Assembly: GCA_030149525.1 (NCBI GenBank)
Contig: JASBRJ010000368.1
Coordinates: 1 to 64,000 of the forward strand
Direction: 5' to 3'
Source of the DNA: a bacterium
GTDB lineage: Bacteria; Vulcanimicrobiota; Xenobia; Xenobiales; JADMJV01
DNA: 64,000 bases
The notes below the pieces were generated by a model. The model had not been told where the DNA came from and did no database searches. It worked only from the letters and a program-made list of their open reading frames with translations. Made by a program: the position numbers and the translations under genes. The stretch's first letter is position 1. Every line of letters begins with the position of its first letter. Positions 9,177 through 18,521 of this stretch are shown here, one piece after another.

Positions 9177-9659
9177 CTACTTACTGGCACTGGTGTGATC
9201 GTGAAGAATTTTCCACTGATCATTGACCTTTAACATGACCAGGGTAAAAACGCCTTCATCGGATCGCTCCGTCCCTGCCTCGTCCCGCACTAATTTCCAT
9301 CGACCCAAGACGAGCGCTTGAGAGGGACCCAATCTCCAAACTTCGACGTCGGAAAAAGAAAGTTGGCCCATGGTCTCGGTAGAGTCGCCATAACTCTTCT
9401 TGTAGCGCTGCTCGAGCGCTTCGTAGCCCTTGAGAATTCGACCGCCCGAGGTGAAGGTAAGCTCTTCGGACTGCAAATAATCTCTCAAAAAACCGTCCAG
9501 ATCGCCTTTGTTCCACTGCGCAGCACTCTTTTTCAGCTGGTCCGTAAGTTGAAACTGCAGCATGGCGTCGGGCTGCTGGGCCTGGGCTGGGAAGCTCAAA
9601 AAGAGAAACGTCAGAAGAGCGGAGCCGATAAGCCTGATCAGTGAGATGGATCGATTCAT
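9177..9659 (-). CDS. Secreted NTF2-like / SnoaL-like domain protein (160 aa)
   Basis: A signal peptide is clear (LIRLIGSALLTFLFLSFPAQ, cut near AQA-QQ at residue 28). The mature part has the cone-fold pattern of DUF4440/SnoaL-like proteins: an amphipathic helix with WNKGDLDGFLRDYLQSEELT, then FTSGGRILKGYEALEQRYKK, and a final strand NDQWKILHDHTS. Members of this superfamily are enzymes, inhibitors or simple binding proteins, so no reaction can be named. It should act in the periplasm. It lies upstream of carD paralog 1 on the same strand with a 216-base gap that probably holds the carD promoter. Confidence 0.75.
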   Translation of the reverse strand: MNRSISLIRLIGSALLTFLFLSFPAQAQQPDAMLQFQLTDQLKKSAAQWNKGDLDGFLRDYLQSEELTFTSGGRILKGYEALEQRYKKSYGDSTETMGQLSFSDVEVWRLGPSQALVLGRWKLVRDEAGTERSDEGVFTLVMLKVNDQWKILHDHTSASK

Positions 9660-9701
9660 AGCCCATCCATTGGCTAGTTGTGGAAAGGCGCCTGCTTGAT
9701 T

Positions 9702-9860
9702 TTAGAGCGTGGAAGCATGAGCCGGGAAATAGTCGATCCCGGGAACCACCTGCTCGGCAAAATAAAATCCCGCAAGCCATAGGATAACCGCGACAAAAAA
9801 CAGGGTGATCAGAAAATACTTGACTCTTCGGTCGTCTTTGAAGGTTTGTTCGTTTTGCAT
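9702..9860 (-). CDS. Small single-span membrane protein (52 aa)
   Basis: The protein has a charged N-terminus (MQNEQTFKDDRRVKY), one transmembrane helix (residues about 15-35, FLITLFFVAVILWLAGFYFA) and a short tail. The frame is open from 9905, but the ATG at 9860 has GGAG six bases upstream and gives the more natural product. No family is recognised. It is just upstream of the secreted NTF2-like gene on the same strand, with 42 bases between, so they may be co-transcribed. Confidence 0.6.
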   Translation of the reverse strand: MQNEQTFKDDRRVKYFLITLFFVAVILWLAGFYFAEQVVPGIDYFPAHASTL

Positions 9861-10025
9861 AGTCATCTCCGACAATATCGTAAGGTTGGCAAGGTCCGAG
9901 TGCATGAGCCGATCGAATCAGACGGGGGCATACTCAATTTTTTCGCCCGGCCATGTAACGTTCCAGCGCCTCCGCCTGTCAGGTGGGTTATAAGGTTCAC
10001 TTGGTGGATCGAGGAGGAGGTTCAA

Positions 10026-10823
10026 ATGAAGAGGATTATCGTGGTGGTCGTGGCAGGTTTCTGTTTGATGAGTTGGGCACCGGCTGAGGCTGGACCCGGG
10101 CGGGGCGGCGTGGGTGGTGCCGGTATGTCGGCACAGCGTGGCGCTCGATGTGGTCAGGGTCAGATGGGGATGCGCGGGCAGGGCCGGTTGGGCCGAGCCC
10201 GCGGGCGAGGCGCTCAGGGCCAGTTCGGGCCAGAGCGTCGTGGACAGCGATGCCGTACCGGTGGTGCTCAAGGCGGAGATATGGGTCCGGGTCGGTTTGC
10301 ACGGCGACGGGGCCCCTCGGGCGAGCCCAACCGACCCCGTCTGGGCGGAGGCGACCAGGGCCAGTCCGGTTCCTCACAGCCGTGGCGTCGACGCGGCCGC
10401 TTCCGCAACGGACAAGGCGACTGCACTCCCGGCGAGGGCCCTCGGCCTCGCCTAGGCCGAGGTGACGGCCCCATTGGAGAAGGTCAGGGCAATATGTGGC
10501 GTCGGCGTAACCGCAGAGGCAATCAGCAGGGACAGTGCCCCACTGGTGAAGTAGGCAGCGAGAGGCCCCAGCGACCCGGCCGACACCAAGGCGACGGCAT
10601 GGGCTATAACCGACCCGGCCGACCCCAGGGCAACCCGCCCACAAACGATGGCCCCGCAAGCGACCCCGGACATCCGGAGCAGGTAGGGAGCAGGGGACAG
10701 GATCGTGGAAATAACGGTGTGGGCAACGGCGTCGACCCGGCTCCTCCCGGCAATCCCCCTACCAACGACGGCCCGGGCACCGGACCTGGGAACCCCGGCA
10801 ACAGAGGTCGCGGCAGACTCTAA
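10026..10823 (+). CDS. Secreted Arg/Gly/Gln-rich low-complexity protein (265 aa)
   Basis: A clean signal peptide (MKRIIVVVVAGFCLMSWAPA, then EA-GPG) leads into a mature protein made almost wholly of Gly, Arg, Gln, Pro and Asn. RGRGR/RRRG-like patches are spread through residues 50-200. The nonapeptide GNPPTNDGP occurs twice near the end (bases 10629-10655 and 10749-10775). I chose ATG 10026 because GGAGGAGG lies just upstream; the longer frame from 9846 covers a divergent promoter region. The base composition is much richer in GC than its neighbours. The mature protein is highly basic and likely disordered. No function is known; binding of polyanions in the envelope is only a guess. Confidence 0.72.
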   Translation: MKRIIVVVVAGFCLMSWAPAEAGPGRGGVGGAGMSAQRGARCGQGQMGMRGQGRLGRARGRGAQGQFGPERRGQRCRTGGAQGGDMGPGRFARRRGPSGEPNRPRLGGGDQGQSGSSQPWRRRGRFRNGQGDCTPGEGPRPRLGRGDGPIGEGQGNMWRRRNRRGNQQGQCPTGEVGSERPQRPGRHQGDGMGYNRPGRPQGNPPTNDGPASDPGHPEQVGSRGQDRGNNGVGNGVDPAPPGNPPTNDGPGTGPGNPGNRGRGRL

Positions 10824-10936
10824 CCCCTGAGTCTCAAGCTCACCTGGAATCGACCGACCCATCGGCCCCTGCTTCTCTCGGTAGGGGTCGTTTTGCATGT
10901 GAGGCCGGAGATCGTCGCAATTTCGAGAACCCCACA

Positions 10937-13543
10937 GTGATCGCACATCCCTGCCTATCGGAGCGTAACATCGAGTTTCAAGATTTTAGAAAAAACGTTC
11001 CATCGTCGGAAGGCCTGAACCACTTCCTAGACCAGATGAAATCCGAAGGAGGTCACGATTCCCAAGGCGAGTTCACACTTTCCCTGGAGAAAGCCGCCGA
11101 GAAGCTCAAAAAGTTTCAGCTCACCGACCCCAATCTTTTCATGCTCAATCTGGTAGCCTGTGCCGTGCTTCGCGGAGCCAGCTACTTTTCCGTAAATTAT
11201 TCTGACGATGTTCTTCGTGTCTCCTTCGACGGGCAACTGTTCGAGCGAACAGAACTCGAGTCGATCTTCTACAGCCAGGAGCACTCTCAAAGAGAATTGG
11301 CCGTCGCCCTGACCGCCGCGAAGTCTCTTGAGCCGTCCACCCTCCTCTTCGAGAGCTCCGGCTCCCTGAGTTGGGAAGAGGAGACCCCAAGTTTCTCGCA
11401 AGCCAGCGAAACGAAAAACGCTTTCATCCTGGTGGAAAAAGTCAGCCGCCCCACCAGCTTCTTTGCCCGTCGACCAGCCCACCGCGCGAACGCCGCTTGG
11501 GAGTTCCCTCTCCAATCCTCTTGCATGTTCGCCCCCCTCGAACTCACGCTTAATCACCGCCGGCTCAACCAGCGCAAGTTCCAAGTGAGGACTCCTGCTT
11601 TTGTCATTCAAGGCCCCGGTGCCTATCTTCCAGAGTTGGTCAAGGTAGGGCGCAACGACTCTGTCGTCTCAGAACTTTCCAGTCAGCACGAATTCAGCGC
11701 CGTGATCGGGGCAAGCGCCAACGAGTGGGCTCGAACCTGGAGCTTTGTCGTCAACGGCGTGACTTTCACTCGACCGGCTACGGCCCTTCCGTTCCCAGGT
11801 CTGGGTGGAGTCGTCTTCACTTCCAAACTGCAAAAAAACCTCTCCCATTCCGACCTGGTCGAAGACGACAATTTCACCGAGCTAGTCAAAGAACTGGAAG
11901 TCCGATTGGAAGAGTTCGTCCGACGACACCTTTCCTTGATGCACCTGGATGAAGAGAGCACGAAGCATTGGGTGGAACCGGGGCTGCAGGTCGGAAAAGC
12001 GCTTTACGAGCGGGGAGAGAATCGCGAGGCCGCCAGAATCGAAGCCTGGGCGTACGGACAAAAGGCCAAACATGGAGCCGGCCGGCCGGCCGGGTCAACC
12101 AACTTCGCCAAGCGCTATCAGGAACCGCTCGTTTTTCTGCTCGACTTTCTCCACTGGTGTCCCACGGAAAACCTGGCCCATCAGTTAAGGCTCCTCTCGG
12201 GGCAAACCAGGAAGGCCGATGGGGAACTGTTGGTCCCCTGGCTTTCCAACGCCCCTCCGCAAGCGCTCAAGCTCCTCTTCGCTCAGACGGCTCCAGCCTT
12301 CCCCGGCAAACTCGAATGGGACGTCTTCCAGCCTCTTCTCCAGGCGGCCCTGGAGACGGACTTCGCCGCGGAGGTCCTCCAGTTTCTCAAAAACAAGACC
12401 GAGAATCTTAGCAAATGGCTAAACCCCAGTCAGAGAAAGGGGCTCCTCCTCTCCGCCGACCTTCTCCATTCTAAGGGACGCCTGGACTTCAAAGAATGGC
12501 TCTCCAACGCGTTACAGGAGGGAGGCCTGGAAATCGACGCGAGCCTGTCCGAGTGGATAAAGGAGTGCCGGAACAAAGAGTTGGCCGAACACGTTGTGGC
12601 CGAGCAATCCAAGAAAATGAGAATCCGCTCACTTGCCACAGCCCAGGCCAGATTTAGTCGATTTCTGACAGAGCCTGGGACACACTTCAACGCCATTCGA
12701 GGAGCCCTCTTAGCAGCGTTAAAGGAGACTCGTGAAGCGGATACCCGAGCCGACCTGCTGGCCCTCTTCAACATTTTCGAGACCCATTCAAGCCGTTCAG
12801 CCATCTCAAACGGCCAACCCTGGCATACCCACCGGGTAGCTCTTGTGATAGCTGTGGCTGACAGAGACTGGAAACGGGCTGAGAAATTCCATCACCAAGC
12901 CCACCAAAAACTGCGGGAGCATTGGTTTAGCCATCTACTCCTGGCAGACATCGCCTTGGCGCAAGACAATAGAACAACGGCCACCACCCATTATCAGAGA
13001 AGCCTCGACCTCTACCCCTCCTCAAGCGACGCCCGAGAGGGGCTTATTGAAGTCTCACCACAGGAGGCGCGGTCCGAGCTTTGGGTGGCTCGAGCCAGGA
13101 GTCAGGGAGTGTCGGATCTTGAGTCCTATCTGGCCTACCAGGACGCCCTCCACGATTTTTCACACAACAAAGCCTTTCGCGAGTGGGTCAAGCTCCGCGC
13201 CCTCACCAGTTTCGCTCAAAATAGGGCAGGCGACGTTCCAACCCTTAGTCGAAGCCGCTGGCTCGCCCAGGATCACGAGTTTGTCTTTTTGGCCCTTACC
13301 AAGCCGGCTGTCGTGAGAGCCCATCTAAGAGACCTGAGGCGAAGGGGAAACTATTCCGAAGCAGGGGCGGCCAGAGCAAGATTTCGACTTGCCCAACAGC
13401 TCTCGCTCTCGGTCAATCATCCGTTGGAATGGAAAATGGAATTCAGGGATTCAGACGAGACTCGATTGGAGTTGGCCGAGAGCGCACCGGAGCTTCCCCC
13501 AACGACCCCAAAGCCTTCGACCAAATTCAAGCCTCTTCGCTAG
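10937..13543 (+). CDS. Large protein of unknown function with C-terminal TPR-like repeats (868 aa)
   Basis: I do not recognise a characterised family. Residues about 45-130 (FTLSLEKAAEKLKKFQLTDP, then a long helix and FSVNYSDDVLRVSFDGQ) look faintly like the start of a GHKL-type ATPase fold, but the catalytic N, G1 and G2 boxes are not evident. Residues about 620-720 are helical and include a TPR-like unit (LLLADIALAQDNRTTATTHY, then LYPSSSDAREGL). No signal peptide or membrane helix is seen, so it should be cytoplasmic. The GTG at 10937 is used as start; an ATG at 11036 would shorten it by 33 residues. It overlaps the convergent gene downstream by 17 bases. Confidence 0.7.
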   Translation: MIAHPCLSERNIEFQDFRKNVPSSEGLNHFLDQMKSEGGHDSQGEFTLSLEKAAEKLKKFQLTDPNLFMLNLVACAVLRGASYFSVNYSDDVLRVSFDGQLFERTELESIFYSQEHSQRELAVALTAAKSLEPSTLLFESSGSLSWEEETPSFSQASETKNAFILVEKVSRPTSFFARRPAHRANAAWEFPLQSSCMFAPLELTLNHRRLNQRKFQVRTPAFVIQGPGAYLPELVKVGRNDSVVSELSSQHEFSAVIGASANEWARTWSFVVNGVTFTRPATALPFPGLGGVVFTSKLQKNLSHSDLVEDDNFTELVKELEVRLEEFVRRHLSLMHLDEESTKHWVEPGLQVGKALYERGENREAARIEAWAYGQKAKHGAGRPAGSTNFAKRYQEPLVFLLDFLHWCPTENLAHQLRLLSGQTRKADGELLVPWLSNAPPQALKLLFAQTAPAFPGKLEWDVFQPLLQAALETDFAAEVLQFLKNKTENLSKWLNPSQRKGLLLSADLLHSKGRLDFKEWLSNALQEGGLEIDASLSEWIKECRNKELAEHVVAEQSKKMRIRSLATAQARFSRFLTEPGTHFNAIRGALLAALKETREADTRADLLALFNIFETHSSRSAISNGQPWHTHRVALVIAVADRDWKRAEKFHHQAHQKLREHWFSHLLLADIALAQDNRTTATTHYQRSLDLYPSSSDAREGLIEVSPQEARSELWVARARSQGVSDLESYLAYQDALHDFSHNKAFREWVKLRALTSFAQNRAGDVPTLSRSRWLAQDHEFVFLALTKPAVVRAHLRDLRRRGNYSEAGAARARFRLAQQLSLSVNHPLEWKMEFRDSDETRLELAESAPELPPTTPKPSTKFKPLR

Positions 13544-13970
13544 CGTCCTCATCATCGGAATCGAAGACTTCCTCCCGATAGCTGACAAACTCACCTTCAC
13601 CCGCCTCTATGGCGGTTCTTACTGCAGCGATCATTCGAGAATGCTCACTGCCGGGAAGGGGCTCTGGAAAAGATTGGCTACGCTGCAACATCCCCATGGT
13701 ATCGGTTCGTAACTCGGACTCGAGCTTACAAAGCGTGTCCAAAAATGCTTCCAGCATATCGTAAGTGAGGTCATGCTCCTCGTTCTGACTCACCATTTCC
13801 CACACGTCATAGGGAAAATACTTCCGCTGCTGGGCCAACTGACCCAGCAATTCCCAGTGCTCTAACGGAATGCGCACCGAGTCTTCCACAACCCAGGGCG
13901 AGGGAAGCATCAGCTCATCAAGCGGAGTCTCCAGCTCGTAGGTTTCAAAGATCTGGTAATAACGACCCAA
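13527..13970 (-). CDS. Hypothetical acidic protein (147 aa)
   Basis: No family is recognised. The protein is soluble and rich in Glu, with recognisable pieces YYQIFETYELETPLDELMLP and YFPYDVWEMVSQNEEHD, and a very acidic tail (VFDSDDEDASEEA). The start is TTG at 13970, supported by GGAG five bases upstream. It follows the NlpC/P60 gene by 10 bases, so it is probably the third gene of the ileS operon. Its 3' end overlaps the end of the convergent TPR-like gene. Confidence 0.6.
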   Translation of the reverse strand: MGRYYQIFETYELETPLDELMLPSPWVVEDSVRIPLEHWELLGQLAQQRKYFPYDVWEMVSQNEEHDLTYDMLEAFLDTLCKLESELRTDTMGMLQRSQSFPEPLPGSEHSRMIAAVRTAIEAGEGEFVSYREEVFDSDDEDASEEA

Positions 13971-13980
13971 CGATGCTCCA

Positions 13981-14550
13981 CTAGGGACAGATTTGCCAGG
14001 GCCTTAATCCCACGACAAACCTTTCTCTCCACCAATCGTCAAGGCGAAGCTCTCGCACCGGCTCTCCAGCGGTTGCCCGATCAATCATGGACTCCCGGCC
14101 TATCCAGACCCCCACATGGGTGATACACCCTTTCGGAAAATCTCCCTCATAGGTGTCGCGAAAAGCCACCAGATCTCCGGGCTCCAGGTCGCCGTAGCCT
14201 TGGAGAGCTCCGTTCTTGGCGGAAAAGAAACTGTTGGCAAAACTAGGACCCTGCTCCAGTTCCCCCGTTAAATGGCAATCAAACGGCTTCTCGGCGGGAG
14301 GTACGGTTATACCGGACTCAGCCAGAAGTCGGCGTACGAAGTTGGCGCACTGCTCCTTCTCGTTACCACGAAACTCGTAGCCAAGCCAGAACTTCGCTCG
14401 CGTGACCAGGGTCTTTTTGAGAAGCTCATGTCGAGGGGTCACCGCGTACTCAAGCTCTCCTGTTTCCTCTATATCCATCGGATCGATTCCCATGGAGCGT
14501 ACGTCCATTTCAACACTGGACTCTCCGCCCGCTCCTGATTCGGTAGCCAT
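13981..14550 (-). CDS. NlpC/P60-like cysteine peptidase domain protein (189 aa)
   Basis: The C-terminal 130 residues have the NlpC/P60 or CHAP-like pattern: a catalytic Cys in EQCANFVRRLLAESG (about residue 66), GDLEPGDLVAFRD (about 120) and the His in GCITHVGVWIGRESMIDRA (about 143). Enzymes of this fold cut peptidoglycan peptides or related amides. The first 45 residues are acidic and there is no signal peptide, which is unusual for a wall hydrolase. It starts 3 bases after ileS ends, so it is co-transcribed with it. It may be cytoplasmic, or exported by an unseen route. Confidence 0.72.
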   Translation of the reverse strand: MATESGAGGESSVEMDVRSMGIDPMDIEETGELEYAVTPRHELLKKTLVTRAKFWLGYEFRGNEKEQCANFVRRLLAESGITVPPAEKPFDCHLTGELEQGPSFANSFFSAKNGALQGYGDLEPGDLVAFRDTYEGDFPKGCITHVGVWIGRESMIDRATAGEPVRELRLDDWWRERFVVGLRPWQICP

Positions 14551-14553
14551 CTT

Positions 14554-17500
14554 CTAAGAGTTCGCCTCCCCGGCCTTAACCAGCGCAATTGTGAAGGCTA
14601 ACTCCAGGACCTTCAATTCTACCTCGGCCTTGTTTGCCCCCTCCGGTACGGTTCCATTCACACTCAAGGAGAGTGCAAGAGTCTCCGACTTCACCGTATC
14701 TCCGTACTCTTGCAAAGTCTTATTGAGCATCTCCGACTCTCCGGCCACCCAGAGTTCAATCCGATCCGTTATCTCCAAACCGCTTGTTTTTCGAAGCTCT
14801 TGAATGTGACGAACAACATCTCGAGCCAGACCTTCTCGCTCCAATTCAGGAGTCAACTCGGTGGTCAGGGCCACCAAGTAACCGGAGTCCTCTGCTGCCG
14901 CAAAACCTTCAGGCGACTTAGCTTCCACGAGAAGCTCTTCCGGAAGAAGCTCCAGAGTCTCTCCCTCCACATCCACCTTGAAGGTTTCCTGGGAGGCGAA
15001 AGCGGCTGCCGCAGCCTTACCATCGACCGATTGCAGAGCCTTCTTAAGTGCCGGAACCAATTTCCCGTACTTCTTGCCCACCAGTCGGAGATTCGGCTTG
15101 ATATCGTAGTCCAGAAACTCTTCGCCGATGCTTAGAAAACGAACCGACTTCACGTTCAATTCTTCCATGATCTGATCGACGGAGGCTTCCAGCTCTTCTT
15201 GCTGTTCGGCCGTTTTGGCCCGAACCAACGCCTCGGGAAGAGGCTGCCTGGTTCGATGACCACTTTCCGAACGAGCCGAACGGCCCAGTGAGACCACTTT
15301 CTGCAAAACCTCAGTGTTCTCCAACAAGGTCTTATCGATGAGCGACTCATCAGCTTTTGGCCAGGACTCAAGGTGAACCGACGCGTGAGGCGGCTTGCCT
15401 TGATAAAGCCCCAGGTACAGCGTTTCGGCGGTAAAGGGCACGAAAGGTGCCAGCAGGCGACTCAAGGCCTCCAAGCACTCCCACAAAGTCTGGAACGCGT
15501 CCACCTCTTCCGCCCAGAAGCGACGGCGAGAACGACGAACAAACCAGTTGGAAAGGTCGTCTACGAAGGCATCGAGTTTGCGTGCTGCAGGTGTCAGATC
15601 AAATACATCCAGGTCCGCCGTCACTTCGCTTATCAGCTGATTCAATCGACCCAGTACCCAGCGGTCCAGGGCTTCTCGGTCGGCGGGCTTGTTGGCCTTA
15701 CTCAGATCCAGTCGCGCTGCATTGGCGTTCAGAACAAAGAAATTGTACGTATTGAGAATCGTGCCCAGAAATCGCCGAGCGGACTCACTCACCAACTCTT
15801 CAGAGAAACGGCGAGAGAGTTCGGGCGGAGCCGAAACATACAAATACCAGCGCAACGCATCAGCACCGGCCGTATTCAGGATGTCCCAAGGATCCACCGC
15901 ATTTCCGGCAGTCTTGCTCATCTTGTTTCCGTTGCCGTCCAAAACCAGACCGTGACAAATCACACTCTTGTAGGCGATGGAATCGAAAAGCATGACCCCC
16001 AGCTGATGCAAACTGTTGAACCAACCTCGGGTTTGGTCCAGTCCTTCGCAGATAAAGTCGGCCGGGAAAGCGATCTTCTCGAAACGCTCTTTGTTCTCAA
16101 AGGGATAATGAAGCTGGGCAAACGGCATGGCACCGGAGTCGTACCAGCAGTCGATGACCTCGGGAACCCGACTCATCTCTCCCTGACACTTGGGACATTT
16201 CAACTTCACGTTGTCCACGTGGGGTCTGTGAGGGTCGAAATCCGGACTGCTCGGATCCAACGGAGTGGTCGACTTTTCCGCAAGCTCTGCGTAAGAACCG
16301 ATACAATCTCGCTCTCCGCACTCACATTCCCAGATAGGTAGGGGCGTTCCCCAATAGCGGTTTCGGGATAAGGCCCAGTCCACTAGATTGTTCAACCAGT
16401 CCCCGTAGCGACCGTTCTTGATATGGGAAGGATGCCAATCCAGCTCCTGATTCTTTTCGATGAGCCTGTCTTGAACCGAGGTATTACGGATAAACCAACT
16501 GTCGGTGGCGTAGTACATCAGAGGATTCTTACAACGCCAGCAGTGCGGATAGCTGTGTTCGTAGACCAACTTCTTGAACAGAAGACCTCGAATCTTGAGA
16601 TCCTTGATCACGATAGGGTCGGCGTCTTTGAACCATTGACCTTTGATCAGCTCCGCCTCTTCCACAAAGCGTCCTTGTGGGTCGACCGGACGAACGACGG
16701 GCAGATTGTTCTCCTGACCCACCAGCATGTCGTCGGCACCAAAAGCAGGTGCGATATGAACGATACCGGTACCATCCTCGGCTGTGACAAAATCTCCGGT
16801 GATGACACGATGACCAGGTTTATCAAACTCAAACCAGGTGTAGGGAGCCTCATACTCCAGACCTGTAAGCTCAGTGCCTTTGAAAGACTTACCGTCGACG
16901 GCAGTGGCGCCTTCTCCGAAGACCTTTTCCACCAGAGCATCACAAACCACCAGAGGCCCAAGCTCAGACTCTACGACAACATAGTTCAGATTGGGGGCGA
17001 CAGCGGCCGCCACGTTTCCCGGCAGCGTCCAGGGTGTGGTGGTCCAGACCAGGAGCGCGGAATCTTGCGGAAGACCCTTTTCTGCAGCGTTCTTCAAGGG
17101 AAATCGGACGTAAATGGACGCATCCTTCACATCCTTATAACCCTGACTCACCTCGTGGGAGGACAGTGGTGTGCCGTCCTGGGCACAGTAAGGCACAACT
17201 TTGTATCCTTGATACAACAGCCCCTTTTTCCAGAGTTCTTTGAGGGACCACCAGACGCTTTCTACAAAATTGTTCGTCATGGTCATGTAGGCGTCGTCGA
17301 GATTGACCCAAAAACCGATACGTTCGGTCATTTCCCGCCAGGCCTGCTCATACTCCATGACAGACTCGCGGCACATCTTATTGAACGGCTCTACGCCGTA
17401 TTTTTCTATCTCGAGCTTGCCGGAAAAGCCAAGTTTCTTCTCAACCTCAATCTCCACCGGGAGTCCGTGGCAGTCCCAGCCGGCCTTCCGTCGGACGAGG

Positions 17501-17736
17501 TACCCTTGCATGGTCTTATAGCGTGGAAATAAGTCTTTATAGGCCCGTGCCTGCACATGGTGAACGCCGGGTCGACCGTTGGCCGTAGGAGGACCTTCGT
17601 AAAACACCCATTCCTGAGCCCCTTCAGCCTCTCGAGAGGTGATGGTCTGAGAAAAAATGTCGTTGGATTTCCAATATTCCAGAGTAGCCTTTTCTCGCTC
17701 TGGCGCTTTTTGCTTCGCATCAAGCTCTGTGAACAT
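14554..17736 (-). CDS. ileS: Isoleucyl-tRNA synthetase, eukaryote-like class (1060 aa)
   Basis: This enzyme charges tRNA-Ile. The class I signatures are PPTANGRPGVHHVQAR at about residue 50-65, which stands in place of the usual HIGH box, and GNKMSKTAGNAVDPWDILN near residue 600. The editing domain lies between them, and an anticodon-binding domain and long C-terminal part follow. The HHV form and overall organisation (RRKAGWDCHGLPVEIEVEKK) fit the IleS2 or eukaryote-like class, members of which are often less sensitive to mupirocin. The ATG at 17736 is preceded by GGCGGAGGG. It heads an operon with the NlpC/P60 protein and an acidic unknown protein. Confidence 0.97.
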   Translation of the reverse strand: MFTELDAKQKAPEREKATLEYWKSNDIFSQTITSREAEGAQEWVFYEGPPTANGRPGVHHVQARAYKDLFPRYKTMQGYLVRRKAGWDCHGLPVEIEVEKKLGFSGKLEIEKYGVEPFNKMCRESVMEYEQAWREMTERIGFWVNLDDAYMTMTNNFVESVWWSLKELWKKGLLYQGYKVVPYCAQDGTPLSSHEVSQGYKDVKDASIYVRFPLKNAAEKGLPQDSALLVWTTTPWTLPGNVAAAVAPNLNYVVVESELGPLVVCDALVEKVFGEGATAVDGKSFKGTELTGLEYEAPYTWFEFDKPGHRVITGDFVTAEDGTGIVHIAPAFGADDMLVGQENNLPVVRPVDPQGRFVEEAELIKGQWFKDADPIVIKDLKIRGLLFKKLVYEHSYPHCWRCKNPLMYYATDSWFIRNTSVQDRLIEKNQELDWHPSHIKNGRYGDWLNNLVDWALSRNRYWGTPLPIWECECGERDCIGSYAELAEKSTTPLDPSSPDFDPHRPHVDNVKLKCPKCQGEMSRVPEVIDCWYDSGAMPFAQLHYPFENKERFEKIAFPADFICEGLDQTRGWFNSLHQLGVMLFDSIAYKSVICHGLVLDGNGNKMSKTAGNAVDPWDILNTAGADALRWYLYVSAPPELSRRFSEELVSESARRFLGTILNTYNFFVLNANAARLDLSKANKPADREALDRWVLGRLNQLISEVTADLDVFDLTPAARKLDAFVDDLSNWFVRRSRRRFWAEEVDAFQTLWECLEALSRLLAPFVPFTAETLYLGLYQGKPPHASVHLESWPKADESLIDKTLLENTEVLQKVVSLGRSARSESGHRTRQPLPEALVRAKTAEQQEELEASVDQIMEELNVKSVRFLSIGEEFLDYDIKPNLRLVGKKYGKLVPALKKALQSVDGKAAAAAFASQETFKVDVEGETLELLPEELLVEAKSPEGFAAAEDSGYLVALTTELTPELEREGLARDVVRHIQELRKTSGLEITDRIELWVAGESEMLNKTLQEYGDTVKSETLALSLSVNGTVPEGANKAEVELKVLELAFTIALVKAGEANS

Positions 17737-17873
17737 CCCTCCGCCTTCTAAAACAGGGGGGTGTTACCTGCCGAGGGAGGCTTTGTTACCAACTTTCTTC
17801 CCGGGAGAAGGAGAAAAAGAGCTATTTGATAATCGGATATCAACTAACCCCTCTTGGGAGACCGGAAACCGCT

Positions 17874-18521
17874 TTGAGTCTACTGGAACTGAATCATCTC
17901 CGAAAATCGTTCGACCACCCCGTGGTCAACGGCTCTTTCATGCTGGAGGTGGGTGAACATGTTGCCCTCACCGGTCCCAGTGGGTGCGGCAAATCGACTT
18001 TGCTTCATTTGATCTCGGGAATACTCCGACCAGATTCCGGAACCATAAAACTTGCCGGAACCGAGATTACGACTCTCAGGGAAGGCGAACTGGATCTTTT
18101 TCGAGCCAAGAACATCGGTTATGTCTTTCAGACCTTCCACCTTTTGGAGTCTCTCACCACCTTGGAGAATGTCGAGTCCGTGATCACCTTCGCAGGGGCA
18201 AACCACTACCCCAAAGCTCGAAAGATTCTTGAGGACATGGGACTGAAAGACAAGCTCTCGAGTTTTCCTCATCAGCTTTCCGTAGGACAAAAGCAGAGAG
18301 TGGCCGTGGCCCGCGCCGTGGTCAACGAGCCGCCGCTGGTGCTGGCCGACGAGCCCACCGCCAATCTTGACCCCCCTCGAGCAGAAGGCGTCTTAAAACT
18401 CCTACGAGACACCTGTCGACGAGCCAACGCCTCGCTCATTGTGGTGTCTCACGACACTCGGTCGGTCCAGGATTTCGACCGAGTCATCGATTTTCGAGAG
18501 CATTTTCAGGAGGCAGAATGA
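17874..18521 (+). CDS. ABC transporter ATP-binding protein, LolD/MacB type (215 aa)
   Basis: This is the ATPase of a type VII (MacB/LolCDE/FtsE-like) ABC system. The Walker A is GPSGCGKST, the signature is QLSVGQKQRVAVARA, and the Walker B is LVLADEPTANLDP. The final His loop is VSHDTRS. The frame is open from a TTG at 17826, but TTG 17874 gives the normal MSLLELNHLRKSF start; the choice is uncertain. It overlaps the permease gene by four bases (ATGA). It is divergent from ileS. Confidence 0.9.
   Translation: MSLLELNHLRKSFDHPVVNGSFMLEVGEHVALTGPSGCGKSTLLHLISGILRPDSGTIKLAGTEITTLREGELDLFRAKNIGYVFQTFHLLESLTTLENVESVITFAGANHYPKARKILEDMGLKDKLSSFPHQLSVGQKQRVAVARAVVNEPPLVLADEPTANLDPPRAEGVLKLLRDTCRRANASLIVVSHDTRSVQDFDRVIDFREHFQEAE

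Noticed and set aside
10452-10946. A 164-codon minus-strand ORF opposite the Arg/Gly-rich gene
   Set aside because: The plus-strand gene has a signal peptide and ribosome site; the minus ORF reflects the GC-rich repeat.
15373-17532. Two long plus-strand ORFs opposite ileS (322 and 369 aa)
   Set aside because: They lie entirely within the well-supported ileS gene and arise from its codon bias.
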